A DNA stretch of 64,000 nucleotides from an uncultured Bacteroides sp. (GTDB lineage Bacteria; Bacteroidota; Bacteroidia; Bacteroidales; Bacteroidaceae): the NCBI RefSeq assembly GCF_963677945.1, contig NZ_OY782578.1, positions 1,550,001 through 1,614,000 on the forward strand. The letters run 5' to 3'. Each line of letters opens with the position of its first letter. Position 1 is the first letter of the stretch. Made by a program: the position numbers and the translations under genes. The notes below the pieces were generated by a model. It searched no databases. It was not told where the DNA came from and worked only from the letters and a program-made list of their open reading frames with translations. Shown piece after piece: positions 14,563-23,328 of this stretch.

Positions 14563-17337
14563 ATGATTGAAAATGCCAGAAACATTGCTCACATTTTGCT
14601 TGCCAAGTATAAACGGAAAGATATTACAATTGAGACAATAGTTGAAGAAGTTGATAATATCTACTTAATGCCAGCATTTAAAGATATTAATAAAGAAGAA
14701 CTAATATCATTACTTGTAGGAGATTTTGAGATTCATGCTAAAGAAGCTACTCTTCTTGTAGCAGAAGATATTAAGCCTTGGTTGTATGAAGAAAAATCAA
14801 AAATTAAGCCTGAATTGTGGAATCGGTACAGGATTTATATGAATCAAAAAGATTCGTCTTTTCCACTTGGTAATCTGGATGATATTACGGATAAGATTCT
14901 GGATAAATGCGTAAATCCAAAAACTAAGGGACGTTGGGATAGGCGTGGAATGGTCGTTGGTAATGTTCAATCAGGAAAAACAGCAAACTATACAGGGCTG
15001 ATAAATAAAGCTACAGATGCCGGCTACAAATTGATTATTGTGATTGCTGGAATTCACAATAGTTTGAGAGCACAAACACAATATAGAATTGATGAGGGAT
15101 TTATTGGAAGAGACAGTTCTGATTTTATATTGAAAAAGAGAAATAACAAAATAGGTGTAGGGCTAATAAAGGCAGACACTGAAATCTATTCATATACTTC
15201 TACAGATAATAAAGGTGATTTTAATCGGGCAACTGCTACAAGATTAAATGTGCCGATTGGAGGTAAAAGTCCGACAGTTTTAGTAATCAAAAAGAATAAA
15301 AGTATCCTGGAGAATCTTATTTTATGGCTTTATAATTTTGCTAACGAAGATTTAAATGGAGATAAAAAGATTTTCGATGTTCCATTACTTGTAATTGATG
15401 ATGAAGCGGATAATGCTTCTGTTAATTCCGGGACAGAAATAGATATCAAAACAATAAATAGATTAATCCGAACTTTACTGAATCTGTTTAATCAGAATAC
15501 ATTTATTGGCTATACTGCAACACCTTATGCTAATATATTTATTCCTACAGCATGGAGTGAGGAGGTGGAGACAATGGTTAAGGATGTAAGACTAAAAGTG
15601 GGAGAAGATCTATTTCCTCGAGATTTTATTGTGAACATTCCACCGCCTTCCAATTATATTGGAGCTGTAAAGGTTTTTGGTTATGAAAATAATGAAACAG
15701 GTGAAGATTTCAAGGGGTTAGATATTATCCGTTTAGCAAATGATCAGGAACCTTATTTCCCACTTAGATTAAATAGTATAAATAAGAATGAATTGCCAGA
15801 TGAAGTTCCTTCAAGTTTAAAAAGAGCTATTAAATCATTTATACTTACTTGTGCAATCCGTAGACTTAGAGGACAGGAAAATAAGCATAATTCGATGTTA
15901 GTTCACGTTGCTTTGTATGTGACATGGATTGACAGAGTTGCCTGGTTAGTAAATGAAATAGTCAGAGATTATAAATTGCAAATCCGTTCTGGTCAAGGAC
16001 CTTTGCTAGAAGAACTTAAATCACTCTTTATTGAAGATTTTGTACCTACAACAGATAATATTATTGAGAACCTTTCATACAAAGATTATAAAATAAAAAA
16101 ACACGAATGGGATGAGGTTAAAGATGTCTTGATCGATGCAGTGATGAAAATCGAAGTTCGTGCTGTTCATGGAACGAAGAATACACGGAATCTAGAATTT
16201 CACAATATAGAAGATATTAACTACAACGATTATGATAATGGGATGTCGGTAATTGCTGTTGGTGGTAATAGATTAGCCCGTGGAATTACACTTGAAGGCT
16301 TATCAGTAAGTTATTATCTCAGAACTACAAGGCTTTATGACTCTCTGATGCAAATGGGCAGATGGTTTGGCTTTCGGCCAGGATATGTCGATTTGTGCAG
16401 ACTTTATACAACTGAACAACTGATAAACTGGTACAGGCATGTAACTCTGGCAACTGAAGAAATGCGTGCTGATTTCGATGAAATGTCTGCTCAGAATAAA
16501 CGACCTGTAGATTATCAGTTGAAGGTCAGAACTCATCCGGAAATGGTAGCAATAAATAGGTTAAGTATTACCAGTGCCTATAAAATGCGTGATACAGAAA
16601 GAATTGCTGTAAGCTATTCAGGTAAAACAATTCAGACTTATATTTTTGAAAAAAGTAAATCTGTAGTTTTGAATAATTACAAGAGTTTTACTTCTTTATT
16701 ATCGAAGTTTAAAACTCCGGACAGAGAAGAACCCAATACACTTTTGTGGAGGAATATAAACTCAGATTTAGTAGTTGATTTTATAGCATCTTACAAGCAA
16801 AACTATTTCAATGATAATGTTTTGTGTAGCTATATTGAAAAGCAAAGGAAAGATGGCAATCTATTGAAATGGTCAGTAGCAGTCATTTTGAATTCTCAGA
16901 GCAATGTATCAGCGGGCGGAATATTGAATGGCTTACCTGTCAAAATGCATACTTTTATTTGGGCTAATGGTAAAGCAGAAGGTGGACTTCCTGCTCGTAA
17001 CTTTCAAGATAATATAAATACATTAATAGTTGCGGGTGGTAAGAATTCAATTCTGGATAAAAGGGCGAGAATGGTTGATTTAAATCTTCAGGTTTTAAAT
17101 CCGACTGAGGATATTATTAAAACGAGAAGAAATGAATTAGAAACTCCATTATTAGTTTTATATCCATTTGATCCACGTATCTCTGACCAGCTGGATAGCG
17201 AATGTCCGTTGGTGGGTTATGGCGTTTTGTTTCCAACTTTTCAAAATGAATTTAAAGTGGAATATGTTGCCCGTCAGATAGCATTTGATGATGAAGATTC
17301 TCAGGTAGATGATGACATGGATTTAGATGATGAGTAG
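14563..17337 (+). CDS. Z1-domain superfamily II helicase-like protein
   Basis: Large ATPase of 924 aa. Walker A is GNVQSGKT (133-140), Walker B LVIDDEADN (about 276), motif III GYTATPYANIF (about 316), and motifs V-VI GGNRLARGITLEGL and QMGRWFGFRPGY (about 597), all diagnostic of the Z1 group of helicase-like proteins found with MORC ATPases, DUF4420 nucleases and AIPR proteins. It likely moves or remodels DNA for the nuclease encoded next. The C-terminus is an acidic tail (DDEDSQVDDDMDLDDE). The next ATG overlaps its end by 11 bases. Confidence 0.93.
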   Translation: MIENARNIAHILLAKYKRKDITIETIVEEVDNIYLMPAFKDINKEELISLLVGDFEIHAKEATLLVAEDIKPWLYEEKSKIKPELWNRYRIYMNQKDSSFPLGNLDDITDKILDKCVNPKTKGRWDRRGMVVGNVQSGKTANYTGLINKATDAGYKLIIVIAGIHNSLRAQTQYRIDEGFIGRDSSDFILKKRNNKIGVGLIKADTEIYSYTSTDNKGDFNRATATRLNVPIGGKSPTVLVIKKNKSILENLILWLYNFANEDLNGDKKIFDVPLLVIDDEADNASVNSGTEIDIKTINRLIRTLLNLFNQNTFIGYTATPYANIFIPTAWSEEVETMVKDVRLKVGEDLFPRDFIVNIPPPSNYIGAVKVFGYENNETGEDFKGLDIIRLANDQEPYFPLRLNSINKNELPDEVPSSLKRAIKSFILTCAIRRLRGQENKHNSMLVHVALYVTWIDRVAWLVNEIVRDYKLQIRSGQGPLLEELKSLFIEDFVPTTDNIIENLSYKDYKIKKHEWDEVKDVLIDAVMKIEVRAVHGTKNTRNLEFHNIEDINYNDYDNGMSVIAVGGNRLARGITLEGLSVSYYLRTTRLYDSLMQMGRWFGFRPGYVDLCRLYTTEQLINWYRHVTLATEEMRADFDEMSAQNKRPVDYQLKVRTHPEMVAINRLSITSAYKMRDTERIAVSYSGKTIQTYIFEKSKSVVLNNYKSFTSLLSKFKTPDREEPNTLLWRNINSDLVVDFIASYKQNYFNDNVLCSYIEKQRKDGNLLKWSVAVILNSQSNVSAGGILNGLPVKMHTFIWANGKAEGGLPARNFQDNINTLIVAGGKNSILDKRARMVDLNLQVLNPTEDIIKTRRNELETPLLVLYPFDPRISDQLDSECPLVGYGVLFPTFQNEFKVEYVARQIAFDDEDSQVDDDMDLDDE

Positions 17338-18322
17338 ATTAAAAGAAATATATGAGAAACAAGCTTCTTCAATAAAGAATGAAGTTGTAAGAGAGAAAGT
17401 AGAGAGCGTTTCTGGAGTAAATTGTTATATAGGGACTATATCTTTTTCTAAAGCAAAGATTTTTTTACTGGAATTAGATGCATCTCTTTCTGTTCATGCT
17501 AATTATTTGATGCGTTTTGTTGGCGTGGAGATTCAAATCTTACCCGTGAACAAAGCTAAAAAAGAATTAGCTATCATTCTGCTTGAAAATGAGCTTTCTG
17601 ATATTTTTATTCTCTTTATAGAAGATATAATAAACTCATTGACATCTGTGAAAAATGAAGAAGATGCTATTCTCGTAATATCAGAAAAGATTGGTTATTG
17701 GAAGAAACTATTCAGTAAATTTACTGGAGGATTATTGACCCCACAACAACAACGTGGGTTATTTGGTGAATTGTATTTTCTAAGATTATTACTTGAAAAT
17801 CTTAATAACAAAGAAAAAATAGTTAGAGGTTGGCAAGCCCCTACTGGTTCTAATCAGGACTTTTATTACAATGGAATAGCTATTGAAGTGAAAACGTCTA
17901 AATCTAATAATCCATCAATAAAAATATCTAATGAGTTACAGCTGGATACTACTGGACTAATTAATTTGTATCTAGCATTTTATAAATTAAATGAATATCC
18001 CGGAAATCAGAATTCACTTTCTGGATTAATAACTATTATAAGAAATCTGTTAAGCAAAGATTATGAATTGCTATCAGAATTTAATGAGAAACTAGAAAGT
18101 CTTGGAATTGATTCAGAAACAGAAGCAGAATACAGCAACATTTCTTATAGTATTAGAGATGAAAAGTATTATAAGGTGGTTTCAGGATTTCCACAAATAA
18201 CTAAGGCTACTATTAATAACTCAATATTCAATGTGTCTTATGAAATAAATCCTATTGGATGTTTTGATTATGAGTATAATATTAATTCAATAATAAGCGA
18301 AATCAATAATGGCAATATCTGA
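17327..18322 (+). CDS. PD-(D/E)XK motif nuclease (DUF4420)
   Basis: Predicted restriction endonuclease subunit of 331 aa. The C-terminal half holds the nuclease core: GLFGELYFLRLL (about 142-153) gives the helix Glu, and QDFYYNGIAIEVKTS (about 177-191) gives the Asp and the E-x-K active-site residues. This layout matches DUF4420, the usual nuclease in MORC/Z1/AIPR islands. Two Met codons (17327, 17330) both lie within the end of the Z1 gene; the overlap with the AIPR gene downstream is 14 bases. Confidence 0.88.
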   Translation: MMSRLKEIYEKQASSIKNEVVREKVESVSGVNCYIGTISFSKAKIFLLELDASLSVHANYLMRFVGVEIQILPVNKAKKELAIILLENELSDIFILFIEDIINSLTSVKNEEDAILVISEKIGYWKKLFSKFTGGLLTPQQQRGLFGELYFLRLLLENLNNKEKIVRGWQAPTGSNQDFYYNGIAIEVKTSKSNNPSIKISNELQLDTTGLINLYLAFYKLNEYPGNQNSLSGLITIIRNLLSKDYELLSEFNEKLESLGIDSETEAEYSNISYSIRDEKYYKVVSGFPQITKATINNSIFNVSYEINPIGCFDYEYNINSIISEINNGNI

Positions 18323-20684
18323 TTTTAAAAGTAATACGGATTTTGAATTGAACTTATTTATTCAGAATCTGTACCATGAAGTACAGTCTCTTACATATTC
18401 TGATGATGAAGGAGACTCAAAAGAGAATAAGTTTACAGAATATGTGATGGATATTCTTGCTGATGCAGGTGAAACTGAAGGTGTACGATTATGCCCATAT
18501 ATAAAAGAAAATAAATATGAAAATATACAATTTAAAATTAATGGATATGCATTAGAAGAAGGATATGAAAATATTGACATATTTATATCACATTATATTG
18601 ATACAAATGAATTGTACAGAGTTTCAAAAGTAGATTTTGATAAGCTGATAAAATGGTCAACTGGCTTCGTTAATGCCGGCCTGAAAGGATATTTAGATGA
18701 AATTGAACCATCTTCAGAAGCTTATGGTCTTGCTAAAATTCTTAGTCAGCAAAGAAAAGAAATAGTCAGAGTCAGAATATACCTTTTGTCTAATGGCGAA
18801 ATACCTCATGATACGCCTAAAGATTTTAGATTGAAAAGCCTTGAAGAAATACTGGTTCGGTTTGAAGTCTGGGATATTGAACGTTTACACCGCTTGGCAC
18901 AATCGAAAGGGAACAGAGAACCTATTGAAATAGATTTTGAAGAGATGATGAATACTTCTATTCCTTGTCTTGAAATGCCTGTTAAAAATGAGTTGTATGA
19001 ATGTTATTTAGCTATAGTTCCTGGTTTAATTCTTTCAACCCTCTATCAAAATTATGGCACCCGGCTTTTAGAGAGCAATGTTAGGGCTTTCTTACAGCAA
19101 ACAGGAAAAGTAAACCAAGGAATTAGGGATACGATAAGAAGAGAACCTCAGATGTTTCTTACTTACAATAATGGACTTGCAACTACCGCACAGGAAGTTA
19201 AAACAAAAATGTCCGATAATGGTCATCTGGTTATTACGTCTATTAAAGATTTTCAGATTGTAAATGGTGGTCAGACTACAGCATCTTTATTTCATACGTC
19301 AAGAAAATATAAAGAAGCTGATATCTCAAATGTGTTTGTTCAGATGAAGCTTACTGTGATTAAAGATGAAGAGAAGAAAAACGAGACAGTTCCTTTAATT
19401 TCCAGATATGCAAATAGTCAGAATAAGGTTACAGAACTTGACTTGTCTTCAAATAATCTTTTTTTGCAGAGGCTGGAAGAATTATCAAGGACTACTTATG
19501 CAATAAATACAGAAGATCACAGCAAGCAAACAATCTGGTTCTTCGAAAGAGTTTCAGGGCAATATAAGGAAGCATTAAATAAAGAACCGACAAAAAGTAA
19601 ACAAGACGCTTTTAAATTTAAATTTCCTAAGAATCAAGTATTAATTAAATCAGATGTTGCAAAGTATGTAAATATCTGGAAGCAGCAACCATACCATGTA
19701 TCAAAAGGTTCTCAGAAAAACTATATTAACTTTTTGCGCGAGATTGACAAAGAGTATAAGAATAAAAAAGCCAACAGGGTTTATTGGGAAGATGTAGTAG
19801 CAAATGCAATTTTATTTCAGGGAACAGATAAATTGTTTGGGAGAAAAAATAAAGATGCAATTGGTGATACAAATATAAAGTCTCATACTGTTGGTTATGC
19901 ATTATCTTATTTTCATTATGTTACAGAAAATAAGCTTGATCTTGGAGAAATCTGGAAAAATCAGATGATTGAAGATGATTTGCTTTTTGAACTCAAAAAG
20001 CTGATTGTTTCTGTCTATAATTTTTTTACACATCTTGATGTTGCATTAATAAGTGAAGCTGCTAAAAGTGAGAAAACATGGAATAAATTGAAAGAGGAGA
20101 TCCGAAATCCGATGAATATGAAGATTGTAGAAAAATACTTTATTTCAGAAGATAAATACAAATCAAGATATGAATCAAATGTTGACGAAATAAAAGAAGC
20201 GGCACAATATAATTCTCTTCAGATAATTGCAGAGCAAGGAATTCGTTTCTGGGATGGTTTATGTTTGTATATGCTTAAACAAGAGTGTCTCTCATCTGTA
20301 CAACAAAATTATGTTTATACTATCAGAAAGAAATTAAAATGGGATGGTGAATTAACACCTAATGAAATTGAAAAAGGGAAGCAGATTGTAGAATTATTAT
20401 CTTGTAAAGGTCTTAATTTTGATGATATAAAGAAGTTGAGTAAATTGAATGATGAGTTATCTGATCCTTCAATTATTTATAATAGGATTAAGCTTATAGA
20501 TAATGATACATGGAAAAGGGTAATTGCAGTAGGTGAGCAAACGGGCAAATTGAATGATAATGAGATTAGTGTAATAAAAGTAGCTGTTGAGAGACTAAAG
20601 AAACAGGAGACTATAGATTTAAGTAGATTGACTATAGTAAATGCTGCTTTAGACAAAGTTAGAAAATATGGTTTAAGTGTTTGA
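18309..20684 (+). CDS. AIPR-family protein
   Basis: Protein of 791 aa of the abortive infection phage resistance (AIPR) family, first named from lactococcal phage resistance. The conserved core is NVRAFLQQTGKVNQGI, then MFLTYNNGLATTA (about 281) and DFQIVNGGQTTAS (about 314). An N-terminal part (about 1-200) may hold a further nuclease-like fold, but I see no clear catalytic set. It is the last gene of the cassette, and a small hairpin follows. Biochemical role is not established for the family; context says anti-phage or anti-plasmid. Confidence 0.9.
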   Translation: MAISDFKSNTDFELNLFIQNLYHEVQSLTYSDDEGDSKENKFTEYVMDILADAGETEGVRLCPYIKENKYENIQFKINGYALEEGYENIDIFISHYIDTNELYRVSKVDFDKLIKWSTGFVNAGLKGYLDEIEPSSEAYGLAKILSQQRKEIVRVRIYLLSNGEIPHDTPKDFRLKSLEEILVRFEVWDIERLHRLAQSKGNREPIEIDFEEMMNTSIPCLEMPVKNELYECYLAIVPGLILSTLYQNYGTRLLESNVRAFLQQTGKVNQGIRDTIRREPQMFLTYNNGLATTAQEVKTKMSDNGHLVITSIKDFQIVNGGQTTASLFHTSRKYKEADISNVFVQMKLTVIKDEEKKNETVPLISRYANSQNKVTELDLSSNNLFLQRLEELSRTTYAINTEDHSKQTIWFFERVSGQYKEALNKEPTKSKQDAFKFKFPKNQVLIKSDVAKYVNIWKQQPYHVSKGSQKNYINFLREIDKEYKNKKANRVYWEDVVANAILFQGTDKLFGRKNKDAIGDTNIKSHTVGYALSYFHYVTENKLDLGEIWKNQMIEDDLLFELKKLIVSVYNFFTHLDVALISEAAKSEKTWNKLKEEIRNPMNMKIVEKYFISEDKYKSRYESNVDEIKEAAQYNSLQIIAEQGIRFWDGLCLYMLKQECLSSVQQNYVYTIRKKLKWDGELTPNEIEKGKQIVELLSCKGLNFDDIKKLSKLNDELSDPSIIYNRIKLIDNDTWKRVIAVGEQTGKLNDNEISVIKVAVERLKKQETIDLSRLTIVNAALDKVRKYGLSV

Positions 20685-20697
20685 TGTATAACATAAG

Positions 20698-20718
20698 GAT
20701 TGAGTGTTTTACTCAATC
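20698..20718. terminator. Hairpin between AIPR and toxin-like genes
   Basis: Arms GATTGAGT (20698-20705) and ACTCAATC (20711-20718) with a 5-base loop containing TTTT. It lies between two converging genes and overlaps the last codons of the minus-strand gene. It could end both transcripts. Confidence 0.45.
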
Positions 20719-21167
20719 ACTTTATGCAATATTCCCTCAAACAACGCCTTGTATTTTCTAGGAGTATACTTACATTTATATAAAGTGTAAATTAGATCAG
20801 AATATTCTTTTTGGTATAATTTGCACACCACTTTCAGGTTATCAACATTCTTGGTGAAGCATTCTATAGTTGAGCTTGTATAGCCATAGTCAGGAACAAC
20901 AGTTGTATCTTTATGGAAGAAGAAGGGCGTTTTGCCGTCGGGAGTAAATCCTATTTCTATTTTAGACTTAAATACATAGGATTTAGCTTCACCTTCTGCC
21001 GGATTCTTTCCGTGGCAGGGATTTAATTCTGTAGAACGTTCCTGGGAGGTGGTGAAAGTTGTAAGTATACAATCTACACCATCATTGTATAAAACAATAG
21101 CAAACTTCTCTTTTTTCTCAATTCCAAGGTCAAATTTACCGTGAAGAATGTTGCCGGGAGTAAACAT
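20709..21167 (-). CDS. Probable toxin partner of Panacea antitoxin
   Basis: Protein of 152 aa whose start PGNILHGKFDLGIEKKEKFAIVLYNDGVDCILTTFTTS faintly recalls the beta-barrel opening of MazF/PemK/Kid ribonucleases, but the family is not certain. It follows the Panacea-domain gene with a one-base gap, the order usual for toxins neutralised by that domain. The position next to a restriction cassette supports a defence or addiction role. The toxin activity is inferred from context, not from a catalytic motif. Confidence 0.55.
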   Translation of the reverse strand: MFTPGNILHGKFDLGIEKKEKFAIVLYNDGVDCILTTFTTSQERSTELNPCHGKNPAEGEAKSYVFKSKIEIGFTPDGKTPFFFHKDTTVVPDYGYTSSTIECFTKNVDNLKVVCKLYQKEYSDLIYTLYKCKYTPRKYKALFEGILHKVIE

Positions 21168-21168
21168 C

Positions 21169-21744
21169 TTAGCACTTTTCTATTTGTGCTCTGAACATCA
21201 TAGTCTCTTTGGCGCCTTTGAAATTAGACAGCTTTAGTTCATCATCGGATATAATCCGGGTAAAATCAAGAGAGTAATCGGATGTAGTATTTGAAGCATC
21301 AAAGTTTATGTGGTTCTCTTTTTTGGCAATATCCCATAAAGTACCTTCTTTATGAGTCAGTTTGACTAAATCCTTAGAAGTCATGTGCCCGAATTTAGTA
21401 ATTACACGCTCAATAATTTCAAGATCATAATCACTGAATTCGCTGTCGTCAAAGCTTACTTTTGGCTTAATAATTGTGCCATCGGCTTTTTTACTTTTTT
21501 CTATATAGCTATCAAAAATATTTGGTTCTTCCTGAATAAAGTATGTTTCAGGCGCAACAGGACCATATTGCCAGGCTTTATAATCAAGCCAGGTAATAGG
21601 AATACCTCCATCTTTTACAGCTTCTTCATCTATTAGATAAAGGAGCTTTATAAGCTTTGTATGATATAAAGGTTTTAATCTGCCAGCTAATAATACTATC
21701 AGATTTCCTATTTTATCCTTATTTACTTGAATGCCTAAACACAT
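21169..21744 (-). CDS. Panacea-domain antitoxin (DUF4065/SocA-like)
   Basis: Protein of 191 aa with the Panacea signature: HTKLIKLLYLIDEEAV (about 30-45) and the ITWLDYKAWQYGPVAPE block (about 51-67), then the C-terminal helix MTSKDLVKLTHKEGTLW. Panacea proteins act as antitoxins for many unrelated toxins. I chose the ATG at 21744; an upstream GTG at 21765 would add seven residues. It starts the two-gene operon; the neighbouring toxin gene follows one base after its stop. Confidence 0.85.
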   Translation of the reverse strand: MCLGIQVNKDKIGNLIVLLAGRLKPLYHTKLIKLLYLIDEEAVKDGGIPITWLDYKAWQYGPVAPETYFIQEEPNIFDSYIEKSKKADGTIIKPKVSFDDSEFSDYDLEIIERVITKFGHMTSKDLVKLTHKEGTLWDIAKKENHINFDASNTTSDYSLDFTRIISDDELKLSNFKGAKETMMFRAQIEKC

Positions 21745-21905
21745 AATCTTAACTTTTAGCTCCACAGCCTTATAACAAGGCTAAGGTTCAGGTTGTTTAT
21801 ATTTCTATGCAAAGATAAACATTTTATTAATACAGGCTCAGTGTCTTTATAATAAATTGCAACTTTTAGCACCAATTGTTTGATATAATAATTCCCATCC
21901 ATCAC

Positions 21906-22010
21906 TCCCTCACCAATCAACCAATAACCCCCTGAAAACCAATAATTCCCCCTAGGTGAGGGATACAAAAAATCCCTCACTAATCCCTCACTAACCCTGT
22001 CATCCCTCAC
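21906..22010. repeat. Cluster of five TCCCTCAC / GTGAGGGA octamers
   Basis: Octamer TCCCTCAC at 21906-21913, 21973-21980, 21984-21991 and 22003-22010, and its complement GTGAGGGA at 21956-21963, in the 430-base gap between the Panacea gene and the DUF975 gene. Spacing is irregular, so it is not a CRISPR. The same octamer recurs just after the VirE/VapE-like gene (25407-25464). Nothing else was seen in this gap except AT-rich sequence before the DUF975 gene. Confidence 0.7.
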
Positions 22011-22173
22011 TATTTCAGGCACAAAATTCATAATTCAGCTATCTGTTTCCTGGCATATTAAAAAATAGTTATATAAAATTAATGTAAAAGTTGTATATAT
22101 ACATTTCAAATTATACTTTTGATAATAAATGCAAAAGTGATTTGCGTTACAAATAACTTAATAATAAATTGAT

Positions 22174-22818
22174 ATGGAAAACGTTGCTTTAATGAGGATG
22201 GCTAAAGAATCTCTGAGAGATAAATGGGGATTGGCTATCGGGACTTTTTTGGTGTATACATTGATCATTAATGGATTGCAGTTTAATTACTCATTTTACT
22301 CAAATATGTTTGGCACAAACATGCTTGCCTCTACGGGGGGACTTCTAAGTTTGATTCTTGGTGGTCCTATGACTCTTGGGATATCTTATTTTGCATTAGC
22401 TATATCAAGAAATGAGGAAGCTCGGTTCGAACAACTGTTTAAGGGATTTAATAATTTTGGTACTGCATTGGGAGCCTATCTTTTAATCGCAATCTTTACT
22501 GTGCTATGGTTGCTATTGTTAATAATACCCGGAATTATTGCCGCTATATCTTATTCTATGACTTTTTTTATAATAGCTGATGATCCTTCCATTCAGGTAA
22601 TGGAGGCTATTGATAAGAGTAAAAAGATGATGTATGGCTATAAATGGAAATTTTTCTGCCTGAATCTACGGTTCTTAGGATGGGCGATACTTTGTCTTTT
22701 TACACTTGGTATCGGTTTCCTATGGCTTATTCCTTACATGGAAATTTCTTTTGCAAAATTCTATGATGATATAAATGGAAGGCAAGCAGCTGAAGAAGCT
22801 GTAGCTACCGATATGTAA
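22174..22818 (+). CDS. DUF975-family membrane protein
   Basis: Integral membrane protein of 214 aa. The opening MRMAKESLRDKWGLAIGTFLVY is the DUF975 signature, followed by a glycine-rich membrane span near 58-80, spans near 103-130, and two at about 165-190. The loop IQVMEAIDKSKKMMYGYKW is also characteristic. Function of the family is unknown. A strong hairpin follows the stop, so it is likely monocistronic. Confidence 0.85.
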   Translation: MENVALMRMAKESLRDKWGLAIGTFLVYTLIINGLQFNYSFYSNMFGTNMLASTGGLLSLILGGPMTLGISYFALAISRNEEARFEQLFKGFNNFGTALGAYLLIAIFTVLWLLLLIIPGIIAAISYSMTFFIIADDPSIQVMEAIDKSKKMMYGYKWKFFCLNLRFLGWAILCLFTLGIGFLWLIPYMEISFAKFYDDINGRQAAEEAVATDM

Positions 22819-22827
22819 TTTCTCTGT

Positions 22828-22860
22828 TTTGGGCTCAGTAAGTTGTTTACTGAGCCCAAA
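22828..22860 (+). terminator. Hairpin after DUF975 gene
   Basis: Perfect 14-bp arms (22828-22841 and 22847-22860) with a 5-base loop, starting 10 bases past the stop. There is no strong T run after it, so it may stabilise the 3' end as much as terminate. Confidence 0.65.
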
Positions 22861-23080
22861 ATGTATAATCTGATATAGTTAAAAACCTCATTCTTTCAAC
22901 TATTTTTACTTCTGAATAACGGGTCGTTTTTTCTCTTCTGTTACTACTTTCTTTTGGTTATAATCCGCTGACCCATTCTCACAACTTCAACTCTCGTTTT
23001 ACCTGCAAAATCGCTAAGCAAATTTGTGGCCTGTGTTATCTCCATACATAACCAGACTTAATGATTTTTGCGGTTAATAG

Positions 23081-23176
23081 TAAGTAAGCCCGCGGCCGTG
23101 AACCCATGGGCCTGTGGCCGTAAACCGATAAGCCCTCGAATGCAGTCCCATAAGCCCTCGGCTGCGGGCTTACTTA
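23081..23176. repeat. Dispersed palindromic element, copy 1
   Basis: A 96-bp element whose ends form an 18-bp inverted repeat with one mismatch (23081-23098 and 23159-23176; core AAGCCCGC). Between the arms lie further short GC-rich words (CCCATGGGCC, GATAAGCCCTCG, CATAAGCCCTCG). It is much richer in GC than its surroundings. A second, related copy is at 63802-63893. The rest of the 510-base gap (22819-23328) holds only the DUF975 hairpin and AT-rich sequence. Confidence 0.75.
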
Positions 23177-23328
23177 ACTTTCCTTATTAAATTCGTTAGA
23201 TTTGGTGGCTAAATTGCTTATGTCTGCCCGGTTTATATGATAAAAATAATTTATATACAATTGCAATAAAAATTTGTTTTATTGATGTTTATGACATACC
23301 TTCAAGGTATAATTAATAATTAAAACGA

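Noticed and set aside
21906-22010. CRISPR-like array
   Set aside because: Octamers are too short, in both orientations and irregularly spaced; no cas genes are present.
21756-22031. Minus-strand 91-codon frame across the GTGAGGGA cluster
   Set aside because: Its first part is made of translated repeats and it has no family signature; it is more likely noncoding repeat sequence.
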